From the NCBI RefSeq assembly GCF_022458985.1, contig NC_061786.1, positions 16,684,974 through 16,748,973 of the forward strand: 64,000 nucleotides of DNA. Reading direction: 5' to 3'. This stretch comes from Mugil cephalus (Eukaryota > Chordata > Actinopteri > Mugiliformes > Mugilidae). How positions within the stretch are numbered: position 1 is the stretch's first letter; each line of letters opens with the position of its first letter. The position numbers and the translations under genes were made by a program. Below the pieces are notes generated by a model. The model did not search any database. It saw nothing but the letters and a program-made list of their open reading frames with translations, and had not been told where the DNA came from. Below are positions 45,231-58,342 of this stretch, piece after piece.

Positions 45231-47818
45231 GAGCAAATTTGTAACTTCCATTGACAAATTTAAGACGCGAAAGATGCTGCAGGCATTCTTGGGGAGCAAA
45301 GCTGTTCTCAGCTAGGATGCTTAGCTGAGACTAATTAATGGAATTTGATTTTGCAGCACACATTGTGTGTAAATATAAAACCAGTGAAGTGCCCACTATT
45401 GATCTGTAAAGCGCTGCAGCCAATGCATTAAATCAAAATGTGTAGGGGTGTGTAGGAGAGAAATGCATTAAATATTTAGAACAATGAAAAAATAGACTTG
45501 GAGGAAATATAAAAATAAACGAAAATGCATGCAGTATACACTCATTTATCAAAACACTAGGTGCACAGACACATTCTAATATACAGGTCCTGCACTAAAT
45601 ACCCCTGCATGACTGTTATAATGTTCAGTTTATGTGGAGGTAATTTAACGTTATGATCTTTTTTCAGCCTGTAGTTTGTGGTGCTGTTTAACTGTTTTGA
45701 ATTTCTGTTATTTTAGCTTTAGACTGAAATGGACTTGCCAAAACGATATAAACTAGTGTTGGTACAACATAATTCAATCACAGCCTCATGGAGCTAAGAC
45801 TTAGTGCAGGGCTGTTATATCAGAATGCATTTGTATTCACTAGTGCACCTAATGAACCGTGTTTACCACCACTCTGTGTCTCCCCTGGATGTGAATGTGT
45901 GCATGCCCTTCAGCGCTGCCATGTTGTGTCTGCATGTATGCAGACATGCATGCGGTTTATGTGCATGACCATATTGTGTCTGTGCACATGTATATGCAAC
46001 TGCATATATGCATGTGTGTCTATGTGTGTGCACGTCTCGGCGGCGATATCCTGTCAGATCCTGCGAGGTGGGGGTCAGTCACAGGGTCTCCCCTCTGGAA
46101 TTCTCCTAGAATAGATGTGGCACACACACCCATAAGACACAACACACACACATATGCGCACACACTCTAAGGAGACATGTTCGGTCACATTGATATCTTT
46201 GGTTTGGTTTCGGTAAAGGCCGCTACGTGGATTATTACCCTGAAATGCACTTTCATTTCGAAGCTCCGGTGATGACGTCTCGAGTTAGAGCGCGTGTTTT
46301 GTTTTGTTGATGCTGACACCGATCCGTGCGTCCTTTTACTTTTCGTTTGATTTCATCTAGTCCGGCGTCGGTGTGTGTTTACTTTGCATTTTCCTCTTTT
46401 GAAGCCACGTTTACGCCGTTCTACAAGCCATCGTCAGATTGCCGTCGTTGAAACGGCTCGGTCCATTACAAACCCTTTCAAGTTATTTTTCAGATGAGAA
46501 TTCTTTTTTTTTTTTTTTTTTTTCCTTTTCTTTTATCCCGGCACCATCAGTGTCAAACCGTCACAGGCTTTAACGAATCCGTAATTCAGCGGGAAGGCCT
46601 CCTTCTCGCCTCAGACGGCGGAGAGTGACGGGGATGAGTCAGAGCGGGGAGCAACGAACCAACGCTCTCTTGTTGCTTCCCTGGCCCGCTCGCTGGATGT
46701 GTCTGTGAGATGATGGATGTTGTGAATGTGTGTGAAGGAATGAGAGGATCTTGTCTGCTGTAACTCGAGCCTGGCTGGACACACTGACTCTTGGAAGGCC
46801 ACAAAGAGCGCTCCGCATGAACTGTGGAGAATGTGGAAGTTTGTGTGTGTGTGTGTGTGTGCTTCGCATCGCAAAACGCGAGGCCTCCTTGTCCCACGTG
46901 TGCGTGTTCACCTAGAGACAAGGCCACAACCGCCGCAATATTCACGAAAACCAACAGTGACGCACTTTGAATCAATATTACAAGTCGGCAAACAGGAAAA
47001 TGGACAACGATTATGACCTCCGTTAACTAAATTAGTTGATTATAGTTCGAAAATTACCAAATAAGCTTGAGGCTGTTTGCTAATTTTCCTGTATTTTGTA
47101 GCATGATGAATAGTAATTGTGATGCTTTTATGCCAACACTAAGTGTAAATATCTCATCAAACATACTTGCACACTGCACTGCACTAAAACTGATTAACTG
47201 ATAGTGAAAGAAAGAATTTATTCGTCCCAAACAGGCTGATCGTTTGATAAGTTTCTTACATCATAAGTGTGAATTCAGGCATTTGACGATGCAAATGGGC
47301 ACATTTTATTTAGTTATTCTCATGGATGGACCGGACGATGATATCCTGGCGTGAAACATGATGTCGGAAGAGCTCGGGGGGCCCTGACATTTACTCCGCG
47401 TGTAAACTTATCCGAGAGCCTCAGTCCACGGGGGGAAAATGAGTAAATTCACAGTTAGGGTGCAGAGAGGAGCTATGAAATTCATCTGAGGTGCGTTTGT
47501 CGGTGCTGAGCGGGCGACTCGTCCTCCTGCGTTGATCCGTTTTCCTCTTTGTGACCGTTAGTCTTCACGTCGCCGTCTCCATTGACCCTCTTTGTCACCT
47601 GCACGTCGCAGAGGAGGCGCTTTTATGTGTTTTAACTCCCGCGTAAATTGATGGATTATCTGCTCAACGTGTTGCTCCTCCGCTCGAATAGATGGACGCT
47701 TTGTGGGCGGACTGTGGTGGGCGGATGGGCGACGGTTTCGGAGTCGTATTCATGTGAGCCGCGGCTCTCGCAGTCCCTCACAGATGTGCGTCTTTTCACG
47801 AGTGCTCGTTGTTCCCAA

Positions 47819-47857
<39 letters not shown>

Positions 47858-49357
47858 CATGTGAGATATTAAGTTGGGTTTTATCCATTTCTCTCATAGG
47901 TGTGGAAGGACAGTAACTGCCTAGCAACCATATCCCACCGGGAATACACAGGGAGTGTCCTGATGTAATAGATTAATCACTGTGGTTGTGGTGGTTCAGT
48001 GCAGCCAGACGCAGGTTGGATCAACTCACATCATCCCGTATCAGCGCTGTTAACGTCAAGTTTAATCATGTCGTGTCTTTGTCAGGGTAACGCACCATCT
48101 ATTATTGTTGAGAAAAAGGGAACAGATTATTATGTAACCTTAACATTAAAATGTTCAGTTGATATTTGATCGCGAGGTCAGGCCGGATTTTGCAACGCGT
48201 CTTTATTCACGTCTGCAAACCCATCGAGTTCAAAAGGACGCGTTCAGTTTATTGGTGACGAGGTGCACCTCCACGGCCTTTGCGGGATAACAACCGTCTT
48301 CTGCAGTTTTCGGGAGGCCAGTCCCGGAAGGGTAAGGAAACAGCCCTCATGACTTCTTCGCAGGCTCGACTTTTAAAGCGGAAAGCCTCCGTTGTTCTGT
48401 GGACTTTTAAAGTCCTGGGCGTTGACCCGGCCAGAAAAGTCTAAAGAAAGATCCTGGTGAGTAAAAAAGGACGAGAAATTAAACCGTGGAAACTTTTGTG
48501 ACACGTTCTGTAGCGCAGCTGTCATCGGTTTCGAGTTGGGAAACGCTGACTTTCTATTTGATGTTCCCTGGTGCCGTCGAACGTAAATACAATGCAGAAC
48601 GCACCTCTAATTACGCTCCCAGCCCGGCGCGGTGGACTGTGTGCTTTTGCTCTTTCTTTTCGTCTTTCACCAACCTGGAACATTTAGCATAACAGGAAAC
48701 CAAATATTTGACCGCGCGTTGCCAGGAGTTTGCGACTTTTATTTTTATTTTCCTGCCAAACGTGTAGAAAGAATAAGAAATGCGTTGACCAGATGCAGAT
48801 GTTCCTGCGTTTCGTGCTACGTCGGCGCCGACCTGAAAGATAATGGGACTGTAAAACGGAGTCACGCGACAGGAAAGAAACAAAGGTGGAAACCGTGTTT
48901 GAACAAACGCGGAAACGCACACCTCTTTATTTATAAGGCAGGACAACTCCCTGGTGCGGCGTTCAGCTCGGCTACTGTGCGAGAATGTGCCGAGAGTTTT
49001 GTGTGTGCGGACGGAGAGGGATGCGCAAAAAGAGATTCCGGGGGCTTTGACTGCGCTTAGTTTTTGGATTACTTTCTCGTGAAATAGTGAGTTACATCAT
49101 ACCCACACCCTAACTCTCTGTGTGTGTGTGTGTGTTTGGCTGTGTGTCTGGGTGCATGCTCGAGTGTGTGTGTGTGTGTGTGTGTGTTTGGGTTTGGGTG
49201 TGGCGCATCTGTCATCAGCATTAAACTGTGCACCAGGCCACTCACTGCAGTCGGACTTCTCACATTTATGCGCCCTTAATTGATTCAGAGTGTGATTTAT
49301 GTAGCTCTCTGCACCCACATGTGCTCGCCTGCCCTTGGTTGTGAAACCCACAAACAA

Positions 49358-49392
<35 letters not shown>

Positions 49393-50047
49393 TTCACACA
49401 CTCGCAGACACACCAAGATTGTGTGTTACTTATCAGTGCAGCTTAAAGCTACAAATGGTCTTTACGTCCCTTTTTAGTGACACAGCCGTTCACGCTTCTC
49501 GGCAGCATATGTGTGTGTGTGTGTGTGTGTGTGGTGTTTGTGTGTTTGTGTGTGGGTGGGCGGTCGTCTCATATTCCATGTAACGCTGCCGGCTGCTAAA
49601 AATGAAGACGTGACAGGGAAAGTGTGAGCGTGATAGTGAGAAGTGGGTGTGTTTTGGTGGGGGTGGGTGGGGGGGGTTAGTACTCTGCGCCTTAATAAAC
49701 GGAAGTTTACACACACGCTGCTTGTTTATCGCAACCCTCTTCCATCGGCTGCACGCGTCTGGTCGGAATTGCTCATCAAGGTATTTCTCAATTTCTTTCA
49801 CGTATACCAAGGTTGCCCCGTTTGAACCGAGATGTCTTTGGTCTTTTTACGATTTCTCTTTTAATTTTAATATGAGAAATGAAAGAGAAATTCAAAAGCT
49901 GCTGGAGAGGGAAACAGTGAATCGCTTGGAAATTGGTCGTTATTATAAAGGACACCGTCACATCGCGTTAGGTTGGCCATTTTTAGAAGGCGTAGCATTA
50001 TGAGAAGGAATGGAGAAGTGGATACTGTTGACCGTCTTGCTTCAAAT
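45231..50047. other. Non-coding region (possible first intron of a + strand gene)
   Basis: No exon supported. Contains T run 46504-46523, TG arrays at 46842-46861 and 47824-47855, and a cluster of TG/CA arrays between 49118 and 49535. The sequence is otherwise without recognisable elements. Confidence 0.4.
49118..49535. repeat. Cluster of four TG/CA microsatellites
   Basis: TG at 49120-49136, TG at 49166-49187, CA at 49361-49388 and TG at 49509-49533, with the third in the opposite orientation. They lie within about 0.4 kb, and open frames crossing them are artefacts. Confidence 0.9.
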
Positions 50048-50086
50048 TGAGTGTTCGGCTGGGAAACTTTTGGACCTGGCATTCGT
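50048..50086 (+). mobile_element. Tc1-like transposon fragment, central transposase region
   Basis: GGGAAACTTTTGGACCTGGC lies in a 39-base segment that also occurs at about 58717-58745 inside a better-preserved Tc1-like element. No ends are visible here, so it is a relic. Confidence 0.55.
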
Positions 50087-50660
50087 GTAGTATAACAATA
50101 TGATCTATCTTTTATACAACCACGTTAAATCTATGCCTATGTCCCGGTCACGACATTGGGTTTAAGATGCTTTGAAAGCTTGTGTCATTGCTTGGTTTGG
50201 GCCCCTCTCATCAGTTTCACCTATGTCTTGTTTCCTAATTAGTTTCTGTCTGTGTTTGTTTGTTTCCAGCCGCTTCCCTTTGCGGAGTCCTCAGTTCGCG
50301 CCGTGGCGTTCCTAGGTTCAGAATAAAGCCCCGAATGTGGGATGAGCGTGTTATGAGGCAGGGAGAATTTACAAAAGATGAATTAAACTTAGACAGAGGA
50401 GAGCAACAAAAGACGCTACTGGAATTGGAGCAGGGGGGGGGAGGCCAAACATTAGTCCAACAAAAGATGATCCATCGAGAAAACATGAGATAAATCCAAT
50501 GGGTAAAAAAATTTAAAAAAGAGAGAAGAAAAACAAACTCGCTCTATCAACTATGTAGGGATTCAGGGGAGAATATGATGGGGGCATTGGAAAACAGATG
50601 AGCAAGAAAGAGCAGGAAGTAAACACAAGGGAAACCAAGAATGGAAAAGTTATGAAAGCA

Positions 50661-50723
50661 CCTGGTTTGAATTCAGAACCTTCTTGCTGAGAGGCATCAG
50701 CGCTAACCACTGCACACTGTGCC
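50661..50723 (-). repeat. tRNA-derived SINE head, - strand fragment
   Basis: Reversed, the stretch reads GGCACAGTGTGCAGTGGTTA, then GCGCTGATGCC, and ends GGTTCTGAATTCAAACC. These resemble the A box (near TGCAGTGGTTAGCGC) and B box (GGTTCGAATCC type) of a SINE promoter seen in many fish. The B box is altered and the body is missing, so it is not a working tRNA gene. Confidence 0.55.
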
Positions 50724-52888
50724 AACCTGTGTTTAAAATGATATCCAATCACGAAATAACAAAAGCCCTCACAATAGGCATCTCCGCGGAAGAATGGTTG
50801 TAATTCTTTTTCTTTCTTACACCTTTCCTCCAATTTAGATGTCAGTCTCCTTGAATTATTATAGCTGAAAGAGTTCACTTTAAGCCCGAACTCAGATAGA
50901 ACCGAACCTTTTAACGTGTCAGCTAAAAAAACAACACTTGTGCCAGCGTCCAGACATTAAGACCTTTAAGACCCTTGTGATGTTTAGTGATGATGAAATG
51001 GGATGAGTCGCAGGTAGAGAAGGGTTGGACCTGCCAATGACAAATTTGTACTTTTTGAATATGTTCCTAGAGAGAAAGCCTAATAGCAGAGGTGCCTGTA
51101 GGCGTAGGCGTAGCGCCGTGGTTCTTATTAACAGGCATCAACAAGGAAAAGGAGGAGATATCGTCAACAAGAAAAAGCCAAAGTCCAAGCCTTCAGGTGT
51201 GGCTTTCAGAAAGTGGAAAAGAAGGAGAAGAGGAGGAGGTGGACCCTGTTTGACTCTCGGTTTGCACGAGCCAACTAAAAGTCTTCCGCCGCTGTGTTTC
51301 TTGCCCCCTTTACGATCAGACGCGACTCTTTTATTGACATAAATAATATTTAACTCGATGTAAATTGCGGAGATAATTTCAGGCGCCCTGATAAGAAGTC
51401 GTAAACTGTGACAATTACGCAGCAGTTCCGTGGTCATGTAGCTGGCTTCGGGTCCGAAAACGAAACGATAAACGACGGCAACAGGTACGTTCCATGTGGT
51501 CGTCAAAATAAAACCCCAAAAACAGAGCCCGCATATCAAAAGCACCAGTGTTAGGAATAGAATCCGGGCCACAATGGGCTGATTCATTCAAGAGTGTGTG
51601 GGAGGTGGACTGTGCCCAGTGGCCTCTCCTCGCCACCTTTAACCAGTGTGAGATCCATCCTGGGAAAAAGGAAGTAGGACGGAATAAAAGACGAAAAGGA
51701 GGAGGAGGAGGAGGACGACGACGACAGAGAGAGGAAGATTAGCGAGGCGGGGATGAAGATCCGTGGAGACTTTGATTCACAGATCTCCCGTCGTCCCTCC
51801 GCCGCTCATTGACTGGCTCCATTGTGGTCGCAGTGTAAAATGCGCCGGTCGGGTCTGAATGTCACTGCTTCTCGTCCGTGGACTCTGGAATGTCTGTTTG
51901 TGTGTGTGTTTGTGTGCCATGAGTTAATAGATTTCCATTGAGTGGTTGATTGTGTCCCGTTGTCCACACTGGGGTTCTTTGTCTGCACGCTACATACTCT
52001 CACACAAACACACACACACACACACACACACATACACATCTGAATCTGAACCAGGCATTCCTCCAGTGGCAGGGCACTTGCCAAGGGAGAAAGACAGAAA
52101 GGGGAATAAATAACTAACTAACAGCACCATTCATAGTCATGGCGGTGAGGTTCTTCCTGGCCCCAGTTCGAGACATGAATGAGTCTGAGGCTAAAAATAT
52201 TTTATTGCTTCTTTTTATGCCCATTTTTACTCCTCCTGCTCTTTTCATTACCTCCGTAGTGTTTCGCTCGCAGTGGAAGCAGATGAAGCCTGAGCTGCAT
52301 TAGCTTGCGTTTAACAGCGTTTCTGGGTTTATCGAGCGAAACTGCGGTGTTTATTCGAGGTGTAAATGTGTGCGAGAAACCCTGTTGCGTATAAATATGA
52401 GAAACGGAAACAATAGATTAGACTAACAAGAGAGGCCGTGAGTCCAATCAAAACCCGGAGCATTATACGTTAAAAGTCAGCTGAATGTTTGCAGCAGCTG
52501 ACTAAGGCCCCTGTCCACACCTGGTATGGACACGATTCCCGAGTTTGGAGGTGGTCAAGGCTGCTTGTGACCACATTCCGCGGGACGTAGATGCCGTAGC
52601 CTACGCTGGTGGGAGCCATTTATACTCGTGCACTCGTCAGTGTGGCTCGCTGTGCTTTTTTTTGCCCATCTAGTTACTTTGCGTTTTCACGTCTTGCTTC
52701 ACTTTCAACAATGGCGACTGAAACTTTCAAGACGACTCGTACAAAATGTTTGTTGTGTCTCCAACAACAGCAATCCGTTCAAAAATGGTGGGCGTATGGA
52801 TTCTTCCAGTCCTGTGGGCTGTTGTCTGTGGCCCTATGGCGGGCGGTTCCAGCAGGCACCTGGGTTTTTCCGGTGTCTTCTTGGCTGC
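50724..52888. other. Non-coding region with CA array
   Basis: No exon supported. A Lys/Arg-rich frame at 51025-51342 (+) and an overlapping frame at 51138-51587 (-) are both open but unrecognised. A purine-rich tract occurs at 51690-51740 and a CA array at 51999-52033. CCCCTGTCCACACCTGGTAT at 52509-52528 resembles a common fish repeat border. Confidence 0.4.
51999..52033. repeat. (CA)n microsatellite
   Basis: About 15 CA units. Confidence 0.9.
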
Positions 52889-53014
52889 ATGGCGATGGGT
52901 CCATGGCGATGGGTCCATGGCGATGGGTCCATGGCGATGGGTCCATGGCGATTGGTCCATGGCGATTGGTCCATGGCGATGGGTCCATGGCGATTGGTCC
53001 ATGGCGATTGGTCC
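52889..53014. repeat. 14-bp minisatellite, nine units
   Basis: Nine head-to-tail copies of ATGGCGATGGGTCC or ATGGCGATTGGTCC, with no indels. Units 1-4 and 7 carry G at position 9; units 5, 6, 8 and 9 carry T. Each T unit creates ATTGG, an inverted CCAAT. Because 14 is not a multiple of three, the array is open in several frames, which explains the long overlapping open frames here. Confidence 0.97.
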
Positions 53015-54430
53015 GTGGCAGCTCCCTGTTCGCCTCTATTGGTCCGACAGTGGCCGGTTTGTGTGGCAATTACATTATTCTGCATATGGATTCTTCCAGG
53101 ATTTTAGCTAGATGGCTCTATGCAGGTCTCTAAAACAACAAATAATCATATTTTTGTAACAATTCGTAACATTTCCCCAAACTGAGGTACACACTCAACG
53201 AAGAGCGCCGCTCGTGGTTCTGAAACTGCAGTAGCCGGTTATTAGAGACAGCAGAATATTTTACCGCATCCCAAATTATTTGAAGAGTTTACATGAGTCA
53301 CATCTCAAGCGGTGGCACCGAACACGCGCATTTAAATGCCAGGTGTGAAGCCTTAAAGCGGTGCACCTGTGACCCGAGCGACGGAGGACAGCGTTTGCTC
53401 TCCAGTAATCGGTGCGAGCGGACTGTGCCTTTCTCTTCTTGGAATAGATGGAGAAAGGTGGGAGAAAAAACTTGAGATTGAGCAACACGGAGGGCTGTGG
53501 GTACATGAATGAAAGACTGCAGAGGACGACTACCGCAGGGAGAAGAGAGGGAAGTAGAAAGACAGAAATGTGGGTAAATTATATGATCCACCGTTGGAAA
53601 TTAGCTCCGCCGCAGAAATACCTCCAGTGCGGCATGGGAACTAAGGGGGAGACTATTTTAAGGCTTTGCTCCTGTTTGTTATGCCACCCTGCATCTTGGG
53701 GCACAGTAAAGGTTCTGAAGTACATTAACATGTGTGTTCGAAAGAGAAGAAGAAGAGGAGGTGGGGGGGAGAAATGACCTAATTTCACCAGGGTGCCCTC
53801 TCTTGTTTTTTCCTCCTCTGTTTAATCTAAATCCATTCAAGAGGCTTTATTGGCAAGATAAGATTGCTGTGACATTGCCAAGGCTTAAGTGCATCTCTCC
53901 CTGCTTCTGGTTGGACTGAGGCGGAAGTGCGCTGGTGGTGAGAGAGGAATGACAGTCTTTATCTCGGTCAGTAAACACAAGCCAAGGGAGTCCCTTCGCT
54001 GTTTACACTGCGTCCTCAACTCCCATGCATACGCACTTAGAGGACACTGTAACACAATCGCTCTACTCGGAGGCACGCTCCGCATACGTGACCCTGCGTT
54101 TGTGCACATCCGTATATATACTGGAGGCGCACACGGGACGGACGTATATGTAAACACACACTCCGGGGCTGCGGTTGGATGAGGCGGCGGCGTGTGTTTT
54201 TTCGTGCGGTGGACTGCTGGCAGTCGGCCGTGGGTGAACTGGTCGGATCCCAGCACACTCGCGCTTCCCTCCTGCCTGCCAGTCTGACCACCGGTGGCTG
54301 TGTGTGTGTGTGTGTGTGTAACTGTAGTGGACGTCAGTGTAACTGAATTTGACAATGAACCAGAGAAAATTCCATAGAAAATTCCTCCGTCGCCAAGTAG
54401 ATCTCCACGTTTTGTATATTTCGTGACAGC
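53015..54430. other. Non-coding region
   Basis: No exon, RNA gene or recognisable transposon seen. A TG array lies at 54299-54319 and a purine-rich patch at 53740-53775. Confidence 0.4.
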
Positions 54431-54680
54431 AGGGTGGCAGTAGCTCGGGAGGTAGAGGGCGGTACTGTCCCTAGTCCGTCCTTAACCCACCTTGCTCCCA
54501 GTGTGAACCCCAGCTGGTGTATGATTGCGACTAAGTGATGTTCTGTGGTGGTTGGAGAGGCCGTTGGCGTGGATTGGCAGTCTGCTCTAGGGTAGCTGTG
54601 GCCAGACTGAGGTAGTTTACCACCAACAGGGTGAATAATGTATCCAATGTAAAGTGTCTATGATAAAGCGCGATGTACGA
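54431..54680 (+). repeat. Fish SINE copy, decayed
   Basis: It begins AGGGTGGCAGTAGCTCGGGA then GGTAGAG, a tRNA-like A box. The body has GTGGTTGGAGAGGCCGTTGG, GGATTGGCAGTCTGC, GGGTAGCTGTGGCC and TAGTTTACCACCA, and the 3' end TGTAAAGTGTCTATGATAAA then GCGCGATGTA. This order matches a SINE I recognise from many fish genomes. The B-box part is deleted (CTGTCCCTAGTCCGTCC in its place). Confidence 0.7.
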
Positions 54681-57600
54681 ACTAATTTGTGCTTTTGTAA
54701 AGGTCTAGTCATCTCTTGTGAAGTAGAGCAATGTTAAATGTTTGTAGTCCCTCATTTCTAGCCCTATCCCAGTTACATAGAAATTACGTTATGTATCATT
54801 ATTGGCAGCAGGAAAGGAAAAGACAACAATATTACATTTTTCTTTCCAGTCGCTACGACCGAAGCATTATTAAACCTATTGTTATGCTTCAGTTTGGGCT
54901 GAATTCAGTTCAGACTTTGTCATGTTTGACTACATAAAAAAAGGTTATTCAGCCCAAACTACGATCTTTCCTTAACATATAAATTTGATTCCTTGAGTCT
55001 AACCACATCCAGCTCTCTGGTGTCTTGCCCCTTTTTTATGCAGAACATCTACTCAGTGACTCCGGGGGCTCAAATGCAGGGCTTCATTTTCATTAGGAAA
55101 ATCCAGGCATTGATTACATTTTATTTGGGAGGCAGCTGGATTCTTCCGAGATTTGTGAGACCTCACAGCGGTCCATCATGCCAGGCTTCAAACCGCAGTG
55201 TGTGCTTGTGGCTGATTGAAATTGGTGCAGACCAGTCACGGTCAGGTCACTCCTAGCTTTCGCGCTAGCATCGAAAAGGTAACGTTTAATGGAGCGCTGC
55301 AGCTCTCCAATGCCACGTTTGACCAGTCGTATGTAATTGTTTCACCAGTTCCCTTTGAATATGCCATTCGACCCCAGCTCTTTTTTTTGTAACTCTCACC
55401 GCTGGCAGTGTAAACACAGCATAAGTGCGCCTATCAAGAGCAAATTTTCCTCACGGAGGCGTCGAGAATCCTCTACCAACTTGATGACTTCATGGCTTTC
55501 GCCGCTTTCGAAGCTCTTTTCAAGCGTTTTGCCTGTTACGGATGATGACGGACACACTGTTTGGTCTATCACCTCCAAGTACATGTCCTTTTACAGCACA
55601 TATCCAAGAACAACATCCCAGATGGTCCCGTGTAACAAACCCCCAGGTTTCTCACTATCCGACGAAGACTCTTCTCCCTCTTTTCTTCCTGGCTCGCCCT
55701 CCGGATTTCTCATCGCTGGCTCCGGCGCTTCCTCTTATCTGGCACGTGATGCGTCTTCTGCTCAACCAACTGCGTCTAATCCAAATTATCCATCTATCTC
55801 CGCAAAAAGCTTGTAACAATTTGGGCTTGACTGATCATGTCGGTAGAGCGGAATATCACGCAGTCTATTGTCTGCGCAGGACATAATGTTCGCAGCGTGT
55901 CTGCTTCTCGAGGTAGTTTAGGGTAGAGAAAGACTAATGGCACATTTATCCCTCCACATATATGTCAAAACAACAACCCTTTTACTTCTCTTTTCTTTGG
56001 CAGTGAGAGATATCTGTAAAAGTATATCTCCGACTGCTTTTCAGATCTGTTGGTGCAGTCAGTTGCGCGACAGCTCTTCACCTTTTTTTTTTAAAATTAT
56101 TTTACAATTTAGACGCTATTAAAGACTATGATTCAAGCTAATGCGGCTAATCTTCATGCTCAACTTTTTTGCCACGCGGCGGCAGTAACCACGGAGACTT
56201 TCCTTGCTGTGACATCACGTGCACACCCTCTATACGATCGCTAATGTACCAAAAGAGTCTCTCAACAGATGGGTTTTGCGGATTGGAGCCGGGTTGTGTG
56301 GCTGTGGCTTTTGATGGCTTTAAAAAGGCAGGAGTTAAGATGAGTCGATGAACCGGTCAGAATGTCCTTGAGCATCCTGTTGAACTTGAGCAACTCCGCT
56401 GAGGTTTGCCAGCGGTGGAAGATGATTCGGTTGGTAGAAAAGGTTTTGTTTTAGAGCAGCAAAACAAACCAGTAACGTCCCGGTGGGCCCACGAGGTCGC
56501 CACAAAAGCGTCTTCCCCCCCTTGACTTTGATCGGGGGGGATTTTCCTCGCGAGCACGTGACTGCGTGTGGCAGCTGTGTTGTGTGCGATCGCTTCCTAT
56601 GATTGTCAGCGCTTATGTCGTTGGTGGTTCTGCGGTTTCCATGGCTACAGACGGTGCTGCATCCACCGTGAGTCAGAAATGCACAGACACCAGACAGACT
56701 TCAACAAATTGTTAGTTTTGAGACCTGCAGAGAGCTAAGAAGCAAGGAACGCTTCTTTCGCTTCTTCTAATGCATGTGGATGAAACGTTTAAGTTAAGCC
56801 GAGCCTGCAATAGATAATAATCAGGTGAAATCCTAACAATCATGAGCACCTTGCTGACTTCAAGTGGATTCAATTTAAAAATGATATGTTTTTATTAGAT
56901 ATCTCCCAGAAATGTCACACCTGCTGTTTGCAAGCGCAAGTTTGGACTTCTGTCTGAAGCGATACCAATGCGTGCGTTGGCATTTCTCTGATCCGTTGTA
57001 GCCGTGGGGATGACACGTGATCAGCGTTTGCTGACACGAGGCAATAACTGTTTGTTTTGTGTTTTGTTTTTTTCCATTTTCCACGTGTTTTTGTTTTTTT
57101 TTCTTTTTTCCTTAAATCCAGGAAGCCTGTCTATTCGCTTAAGTCCAGCTGTTTGGGAACGAGCCATTTCAGTATTTCTGGCAACGTTTCGAGAGTTTAC
57201 TCAGTATTCCCTTGACAGCTGGGTGGATTCAACATCTCAGTCTAGATTCCGTATTGTTTTGCGTGAATGGACAGAGTGGAGGTAGGTTTGCACGGTCCCG
57301 TCTTCTTTCTCTTCTAACAATTTGTGCATTTTGCCCTTTTCTGCGTCACTTTTGCTTTTTTCTCCCTCCGTGCCCTTTCTTCCCTTCCATCTCCCCTTTC
57401 TTTCTTTGAGTCTTCTGTATCTCCTTCATCTATCTTCTGATCTCTGTCAGGCAACCCTGACAGGACTTTCTTCTTCTTCTCCTTCTCTTTTTTTTTTTCC
57501 TCCCCATATCTCCTTCCTCTGACATCTCATCTCTCCAGGTGAAGGGCCCCCCCGGGGGGACGGACACCAGAGACGTTAGAGCCTTTTGAACCAAACCGAA

Positions 57601-58185
57601 TGACTGGATCTGTGTTTTACGCGCGTGTGATATTTGTCCCCGCACACGAGAGGATGCATCCATTTCAGAACTGGTGCCGGCGTGAACGTTCTCACCGTTA
57701 CTGTGGAGATTTTCATTTTTTGTTTTTCCCTCTGCGTATAATTGTGTGTGTCAGCGCCGTGTGCCTGGGAGAGATGTGGTGGTTTGATATCGCTGGCGTT
57801 CTTTCATCAGTGAGGTGATTCTCCTGCTATGCGTTTGAACTGCGGGGAATCAAAGACAGCCTGTTGCGCTGGCTGCAGCTGTGGCTGTATCACCTGCGCT
57901 GCCGAACCTACCGGGCCTTCCCTGCCTTCCTGTCGTCCCTTTTTCATTTTTTTTGCCTTTGTAGCTTTCTCGCCTTTTGTTCTGTTTGCTTTTTCATGGA
58001 TTCTTGGACGCGCGAATCTCAGGCTGATCCGTCTTTCATCTCTTATCAACCAGTGCCACAGTCTGTACAATTAACACTTGGCACCGCATGTAATCTATCC
58101 AGCACAAGCTGTAACGAGAAACAGACCGTTTTAGAAATCCACTCTTTGTGCTTGAAGACAGTGTTTGCTTGCTGAGTCATGGGGG
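54681..58185. other. Non-coding region; possible unidentified repeat at 55.2-55.9 kb
   Basis: No coding exon supported. A 159-residue frame at 55337-55816 (+) is Ser/Pro-rich and unrecognised, with no splice or family evidence. CAGCCCAAACTACGATC near 54951 resembles a common fish repeat phrase. A pyrimidine-rich tract occurs at 57300-57540. G and C runs occur at 56514-56540 and 57547-57560. Confidence 0.35.

Positions 58186-58250
<65 letters not shown>
58186..58250. repeat. (GATA)16 microsatellite
   Basis: Sixteen uninterrupted GATA units. Confidence 0.98.
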
Positions 58251-58318
58251 GAGACACCCACTGTGTTTGTCTGAACTTTTCGATTTTTTTGGATTCTTCC
58301 TCAGTTTGAAGACTGTTC

Positions 58319-58342
58319 AAAAAAAAAAAAAAAAAAAAAAAA
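58319..58342. repeat. A run, 24 bases
   Basis: Uninterrupted poly(A) on the + strand, not preceded by a recognisable retroelement. Confidence 0.95.

Noticed and set aside
50661..50723. tRNA-like A and B boxes considered as a tRNA gene
   Set aside because: No cloverleaf stems or anticodon arm can be formed, and the B box is altered; it fits a SINE head.
51138..51587. 149-residue - strand open frame with a hydrophobic start
   Set aside because: The start could mimic a signal anchor, but the rest is unrelated filler overlapping another open frame on the opposite strand, and no family is recognised.
52609..53133. Several overlapping 90-174 residue open frames on both strands
   Set aside because: They exist because the 14-bp minisatellite is open in several frames. 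The flanks show no family similarity.
55337..55816. 159-residue Ser/Pro-rich + strand open frame
   Set aside because: No recognisable motif, no splice signals linking it to other exons, and no promoter; nearby sequence looks repeat-like but I could not identify it.
58186..58250. Evenly spaced repeats considered as a CRISPR-like array
   Set aside because: A plain GATA tetranucleotide run without spacers, in a vertebrate nuclear genome.
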